DNA of 64,000 nucleotides from the NCBI GenBank assembly GCA_964636985.1, contig CAZWSX010000029.1:1-64000 (forward strand), in the 5' to 3' direction. The notes under the pieces were generated by a model, which saw only the letters and a program-made list of their open reading frames with translations, was not told where the DNA came from and made no database searches. This DNA is from CAZWSX01 sp964636985. GTDB taxonomy: Bacteria > Planctomycetota > Planctomycetia > Pirellulales > Pirellulaceae. The position numbers were made by a program, and so were the translations under genes. Positions 60,191 through 64,000 of this stretch are shown one piece after another. Each line of letters opens with the position of its first letter. The stretch's first letter is position 1.

Positions 60191-61245
60191 GACAACATCT
60201 CCTCTTTCTGAGTTGTCTGCGGGCGCAACTGGCTGACTATTTCATCGGCACACCTGGCGAGCGCTCTTTCGAGTTGCTGAGCCAAGGGATCGCTGGTGGC
60301 GGGGCAGCCTGTTCGAACGACGTTACTGCACGGACAACTCGCGGCGCAGTCGGAGCGCGGCGGCTGCGGCCGATCGCGCGGCGGTAGAAAGGGACCGTCG
60401 TCCATGACGTGACCCGCTAAAGCGAAACGATTGGCAGGCTCGTCCGCACCCACAAGCCGCTCGCACGGATAGATTCGGCCCGATGGAGCAACGGCAATCT
60501 CGCCAAAACCAAACCCGCAGCGGGCGGTATCAGAAAACGGCAACCGCAATCGTTTGGCGACGGCTTCGTCGATCCAACTGATGCTCCCCGCAGGGACCAA
60601 TCGCAACCACACTTGCTGACAATCTTGAATGGCGCTGGAAAGCGCCGCGATGTCGACTTCGTTCCATGATGCCCAGACATCGAGCGACGGAATGAAGTGC
60701 CGCGCACCGTGCGACTGGAGCCACTCGATGCCCGCTGCTAGTTGCTGCACGTTGTCGGGGCGGACCACCGTGATGACGTTGAAATCACGGCCAGCCTGCG
60801 CCAGTTCGCGGATTGTCTCGACGACGATCGACGACGTACCGTGGCCATCGGCCGTGCGGCGGTGCCGGTCGTGGACTTCCGGCAGGCCATCGTGACTGAT
60901 ACTCAAGGCGACGCGAGGATCGTTCATCACGCGCCAAGCGACAGGCGATTTCACGGTTCCGTTGGTAGTCATCGTGACGTCGAGTCGCCAGGAGTGTCGT
61001 TGTGCCTGGGTTGCTGCGTACTCGATGAGTTCTTCCACCAGCTCCGCTTCGGCGAGCGGTTCACCTCCGAAGAAGGCGAGTTCCAGCGTCCCGCCGCCGC
61101 TAAGCGATTGAAACGATCGATCGATGGCATGGCGACCCATTTCGAGCGGCATCCGCCGGCCGAATTTCTCGCGTGTGTAGCAATACGTGCAGCGCATATT
61201 GCACGCATGATTCACGACCAGGATTAACCCAAATCGCCGATACAT
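60187..61245 (-). CDS. Radical SAM/SPASM-like peptide-modifying enzyme
   Basis: A 352-residue radical SAM enzyme. The cluster-binding CxxxCxxC is at Cys15, Cys19 and Cys22 (VNHACNMRCTYCY), and GGEP at 60-63 supports SAM binding. The C-terminal part has further cysteines in RCGFGFGEIAVAPSGRIYPCERLVG and CAASCPCSNVVRTGC, the layout of a SPASM/twitch region that holds auxiliary iron-sulfur clusters in peptide-modifying enzymes. Such enzymes act on small peptides, which fits the two small proteins beside it. I chose ATG at 61245 (AGGA nearby); a TTG at 61272 is an alternative. The exact reaction is unknown. Confidence 0.88.
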   Translation of the reverse strand: MYRRFGLILVVNHACNMRCTYCYTREKFGRRMPLEMGRHAIDRSFQSLSGGGTLELAFFGGEPLAEAELVEELIEYAATQAQRHSWRLDVTMTTNGTVKSPVAWRVMNDPRVALSISHDGLPEVHDRHRRTADGHGTSSIVVETIRELAQAGRDFNVITVVRPDNVQQLAAGIEWLQSHGARHFIPSLDVWASWNEVDIAALSSAIQDCQQVWLRLVPAGSISWIDEAVAKRLRLPFSDTARCGFGFGEIAVAPSGRIYPCERLVGADEPANRFALAGHVMDDGPFLPPRDRPQPPRSDCAASCPCSNVVRTGCPATSDPLAQQLERALARCADEIVSQLRPQTTQKEEMLS

Positions 61246-61285
61246 AAGTCCTGCCAAGATCGAATGAGCCAAGCGACCATGCCGG

Positions 61286-61621
61286 TCACTCAGAATGACT
61301 CGACGCCATCAGAGCCGTCTCTTCCGCCGGTGTACGACCGATGAGCGCCTCTTGTTCTGCAAGCGCGCGCTCGATTTCCAAGCGTCGTGCTTCGCGCTCC
61401 TCGCGGGCCGAATGCGTCGCGCCGCCGCTGCGGGATGGTTGGGCTGGCAACAACAGGCCAACCATCACGCCGATGATGGCAATAACGACGAGGATTTCGA
61501 CAAGACTGATACGACTGCGACGCGGCGGTTCGGGCGTATCGTCGATCACGACGGGAGCGACAAAACGTGGGTCCGGCGGATGGTGAACGGGTCCGAGAAA
61601 AGAGCGTTGGTAGCGAGTCAT
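61286..61621 (-). CDS. Small pilin-like membrane protein, candidate substrate
   Basis: A 111-residue protein with a Pro-rich leader (PVHHPPDPRFVAPVVIDDTPEPPR), then a type IV prepilin-like segment ISLVEILVVIAIIGVMVGLL near 38-57, and a C-terminal charged helix REARRLEIERALAEQEALIG near 76-95, with a further TPAEETALMASS. The leader is much longer than in usual prepilins. It shares the IExALxEQxA motif with the 116-residue protein two genes downstream. GGAG is eight bases upstream of the ATG. It heads the minus-strand unit with the radical SAM enzyme. A peptide precursor role is plausible but not shown. Confidence 0.78.
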   Translation of the reverse strand: MTRYQRSFLGPVHHPPDPRFVAPVVIDDTPEPPRRSRISLVEILVVIAIIGVMVGLLLPAQPSRSGGATHSAREEREARRLEIERALAEQEALIGRTPAEETALMASSHSE

Positions 61622-61822
61622 CGCATCGACTCCGATAAGCGCCTATCTGACCGGGCCGAACGACCCTTGAGATGAGATGAAAAGGTCAGACACCTGCAGT
61701 GTAGCCGTTGCAGTCATTCGCCGTAAAGAAAATTTGGGGTGTTTGTCCCATCGTGGAACGGGCACCCTACATACTTGTTGCGACAATGTTTTGAATAGGA
61801 AGCGACTACGCGCTTGCGTAAG

Positions 61823-63286
61823 ATGGAGGAAACACACCCCTTCCCGGCAAATTTCATGCGTTGGCCTCTGCGTTCCCAGCTGTTTGTTCCGACCGCCGCC
61901 GTGCTCATCGCCACGGTCGTGGTCGTTTCGACATGGAACGCCTGGCTCTCACTCCGCAGGGCGGAACTGGGCGTTCAAACGCAGGTCCGCCGCATCGCCA
62001 GCGAGTTCGAACAACTCTCGGTCCCCCTGCAAACCAGCGTCTTGCGAATCACCGCGCAACTGACGGGCGTCGGACTCGTGGTCCAACCCGCCAGCGGCCC
62101 TCCCGTCGCCAGCGACGATGAGTTTCTCTCAGCCTTGCCTGTCGTGGAGAAGCTTCCGGTCGTCGATCGGATCGACAAGCTCTCGGCTTCCCACGTGGTG
62201 AAAGTCGGAGCGAGTGATTGGCTGCACGGCAGCGCTCACGTGCGCCGCACCGCCATAGGAGGCGAACCCGTTCGACTGCATGTGTTCTACCCGCGACAGC
62301 TGGCGCGAAATGCCTGGATCGAAGCGATCTGGCCGCCGCTCGCCGTGGGAGCTGTGGCGGTGGCGGCCATGATGGGGGTCACGTACTGGATGTCGCGGCG
62401 CTTCGTGCAGCCGATTCACGATCTGCAAGCGCAATCGGCGAAGATCGCCAGCGGCGATTATCGAATCGCGCCCGTCCCGGAGCGAAACGACGAGCTGCGC
62501 GACTTGGCGATCGACTTCAATCGCATGGCCGAACGACTGGCGACCTACGAGTCCGAAGTCCGCGCCGGCGAACGTTTGGCCACGCTCAATACGTTGGGAA
62601 GTGCGGTCGCACATCAGATTCGCAACGCAGCGACGGGCGCGAAGATGGCGCTCGACCTGCACGTTGCCGATGTCGGTTCGGTCGATGAGCCGCTCGGCGT
62701 CGCGCGGCAGCAGCTGGAACTGATCGAGACGCATGTGCAGCGATTTTTGGCGATTGGCAAGCCAATGGAGACCGCCCGCCACGACTTCGAGTTGTCGGAG
62801 ACCCTCCAATCCGCGATCAAACTCGTTCAGCCGACCGCCCGGCACTGGGGCGTTCGCCTGCAATCCAATGCCCCCCTAGAGCGGGTAATCGTACACGGCG
62901 ACGTGGTTGGGTTCCAGCAAGCGATTGTCAACTTGCTGACCAACGCAGTCGAAGCGGCCGTGGCGAACGAAGCGGAAGCCGCGTCTGGCCAGGAACTTCC
63001 CACCGTCGAGGTCCAGTGGCGTGGGACGGCCGACGGCTGGGTGATCGACATTCGCGATACCGGGCTTGGTCCGGCACCGGACATCGCCAAACGGCTCTTC
63101 ACTCCCTTTACCACCAACCGTCGCGGGGGAACTGGGTTAGGATTGTTCATGGCAAAGCAGGTTGCCATCGAGCACGGGGCGACCCTCACGTGGCGTCGCG
63201 ATGGAGCGACCACGGTCTTCTCGATCGTAGGAGGGGCTGCCACGAAAGAGATCGTGGCCTCGCCGGAGTCGGCAGCTGTTCATTGA
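61823..63286 (+). CDS. Sensor histidine kinase
   Basis: A 487-residue membrane histidine kinase, normal for a two-component system. Two membrane segments (SQLFVPTAAVLIATVVVV and PPLAVGAVAVAAMMGVTYW) flank an outer domain of about 130 residues. A HAMP region (about 190-242), a His phosphorylation box (SAVAHQIRNAATGAK, His264) and an ATPase domain (QQAIVNLLTNAVEAA, DIRDTGLGP, GGTGLGLFMAKQ) follow. The ligand is unknown. ATG at 61823 is chosen; ATG at 61856 (MRWPLRS) is also possible. The NtrC-type regulator starts 15 bases after its stop, so they form a two-component pair. Confidence 0.93.
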   Translation: MEETHPFPANFMRWPLRSQLFVPTAAVLIATVVVVSTWNAWLSLRRAELGVQTQVRRIASEFEQLSVPLQTSVLRITAQLTGVGLVVQPASGPPVASDDEFLSALPVVEKLPVVDRIDKLSASHVVKVGASDWLHGSAHVRRTAIGGEPVRLHVFYPRQLARNAWIEAIWPPLAVGAVAVAAMMGVTYWMSRRFVQPIHDLQAQSAKIASGDYRIAPVPERNDELRDLAIDFNRMAERLATYESEVRAGERLATLNTLGSAVAHQIRNAATGAKMALDLHVADVGSVDEPLGVARQQLELIETHVQRFLAIGKPMETARHDFELSETLQSAIKLVQPTARHWGVRLQSNAPLERVIVHGDVVGFQQAIVNLLTNAVEAAVANEAEAASGQELPTVEVQWRGTADGWVIDIRDTGLGPAPDIAKRLFTPFTTNRRGGTGLGLFMAKQVAIEHGATLTWRRDGATTVFSIVGGAATKEIVASPESAAVH

Positions 63287-63301
63287 AAGTATTGATGATC
63301 T

Positions 63302-64000
63302 ATGTCGCATGTATTGCTCGTTGACGACGAACCCTCTATTTGTTGGGGCTTGGAACAACTTTGCAAGCGTTTGGGTCACCAAACAACGGTTGCCTCACGG
63401 GCCGAAGCAGCGCTCGACCTGGCAAAGCAAGAAACGTTTGACGTGATCTTGCTCGATGTTCGGCTACCCGGCATGTCGGGGATCGATGCCCTGCCACAAC
63501 TCAAGACGACGGCCCCGCATACGCCTGTCGTGGTGATGACAGCCTTTGGCGACTTGGAAACGGCCGTCGAAGCCGTTCGCAATGGCGCGGCCGAGTACAT
63601 CGTCAAGCCCTTCGATACCACCAAGGTGACCGAGACACTCCATCGCCTTTTGCGTCCGCGTGTGACGGCCGCTCCGGCCTTGGCTCCATCGCCTAACGGG
63701 ATTGTCGGCCGCACGCCTGCGATGCAGGAAGTTTTCCGCCGCGTCGCGCTGGCGGCGGCAAGCGATGCCTGCGTGCTGGTCTCGGGCGAAAGCGGTTCCG
63801 GCAAAGAGTTGATCGCGCGAGCGGTGCATCGCTACAGCCTTCGAGCCGATAAGCCGTTTGTCGCCGTGAACCTGGCGGCAATTAATCCGTCGCTGGCCGA
63901 GAGCGAACTATTCGGTCATGTTCGCGGAGCCTTTACCGGCGCCGATGCGCCGCGCATCGGCTTGCTGGCTCAGGCCCACGGTGGGACCTTGTTCTTGGAC
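63302..64000 (+). CDS. NtrC-type response regulator, truncated by the window end
   Basis: The first 233 codons of a sigma54-dependent regulator, continuing beyond the window. The receiver domain has HVLLVDDEPSI, the phospho-Asp in ILLDVRLPGMSG and the Lys in VKPFD. After a short linker the AAA+ domain begins: GIVGRTPAMQEVFR, Walker A GESGSGKE and the sigma54-contacting GAFTGA (in HVRGAFTGAD). It is the partner of the histidine kinase 15 bases upstream and should activate sigma54-dependent promoters when phosphorylated. The C-terminal DNA-binding domain is not in view. Confidence 0.93.
   Translation, partial: MSHVLLVDDEPSICWGLEQLCKRLGHQTTVASRAEAALDLAKQETFDVILLDVRLPGMSGIDALPQLKTTAPHTPVVVMTAFGDLETAVEAVRNGAAEYIVKPFDTTKVTETLHRLLRPRVTAAPALAPSPNGIVGRTPAMQEVFRRVALAAASDACVLVSGESGSGKELIARAVHRYSLRADKPFVAVNLAAINPSLAESELFGHVRGAFTGADAPRIGLLAQAHGGTLFLD

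Overview
The window is GC-rich chromosomal DNA from a planctomycete, most likely of the order Pirellulales. This is inferred from family content: a DUF1559 pseudopilin-like protein, two DUF1549/DUF1553 plus DUF1501 gene pairs (the 'planctomycete cytochrome' group), a secreted PPC-type protein, proteins starting with NPYEPP, a small double-CxxC protein, and a Ser/Thr kinase fused to a tubulin-like domain. No rRNA, tRNA, CRISPR array, insertion sequence or phage gene was recognised. Coding density is high, and several spacers carry short palindromic repeats.

Layout. 0.2-6.1 kb: a Maf/YceF pyrophosphatase, a DUF1559 protein, a methyltransferase and a CstA-type transporter (minus strand), then thioredoxin reductase (plus). 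6.3-10.6 kb: seven overlapping plus-strand genes encoding eight copies of one uncharacterised membrane-protein module. 10.7-14.3 kb: a WCGDC thioredoxin-like protein, riboflavin synthase, RsmA/KsgA and a cyclophilin-type lipoprotein. 14.3-19.3 kb: a repeat-rich spacer, a small methyltransferase-like protein, and a minus-strand catabolic-looking group (enolase superfamily, Gfo/Idh/MocA oxidoreductase, cysteine hydrolase). 19.4-35.8 kb: a large membrane protein, two DUF1549/1553-DUF1501 pairs and a secreted PPC protein, interrupted by a minus-strand dehydrogenase/MFS/aldo-keto reductase group. 35.8-39.7 kb: a baeRF-like protein, a CHAD protein and an APH-like/P-loop kinase fusion. 40.1-45.5 kb: a small zinc-ribbon protein, an M20 hydrolase, and a compact ethanolamine ammonia-lyase operon (eutB, permease, eutC). 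45.7-50.2 kb: a secreted protein, PlsC-like and CdsA-like lipid enzymes, and a ceramidase-like protein. 50.5-57.5 kb: a signalling neighbourhood with an FHA protein, the kinase-tubulin fusion, an FHA protein with a degenerate EAL domain, and a protein with a degenerate GGDEF domain and CBS pair. 57.8-59.2 kb: soluble transhydrogenase. 59.2-61.6 kb: a minus-strand four-gene unit (pilin-like small protein, radical SAM/SPASM-like enzyme, second small membrane protein, signal peptidase I). 61.8-64.0 kb: a histidine kinase and the start of an NtrC-type regulator.

The best candidates for undescribed biology are (1) the 59.2-61.6 kb unit, which looks like a peptide-maturation system acting on two paralogous membrane peptides; (2) the NPYEPP array at 6.3-10.6 kb, which lies between two thioredoxin-system genes; and (3) the 50.5-57.5 kb cluster, which links a kinase-tubulin fusion, FHA phosphopeptide readers and catalytically degenerate c-di-GMP-type domains. 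Function in all three is inferred from domains and gene order only.
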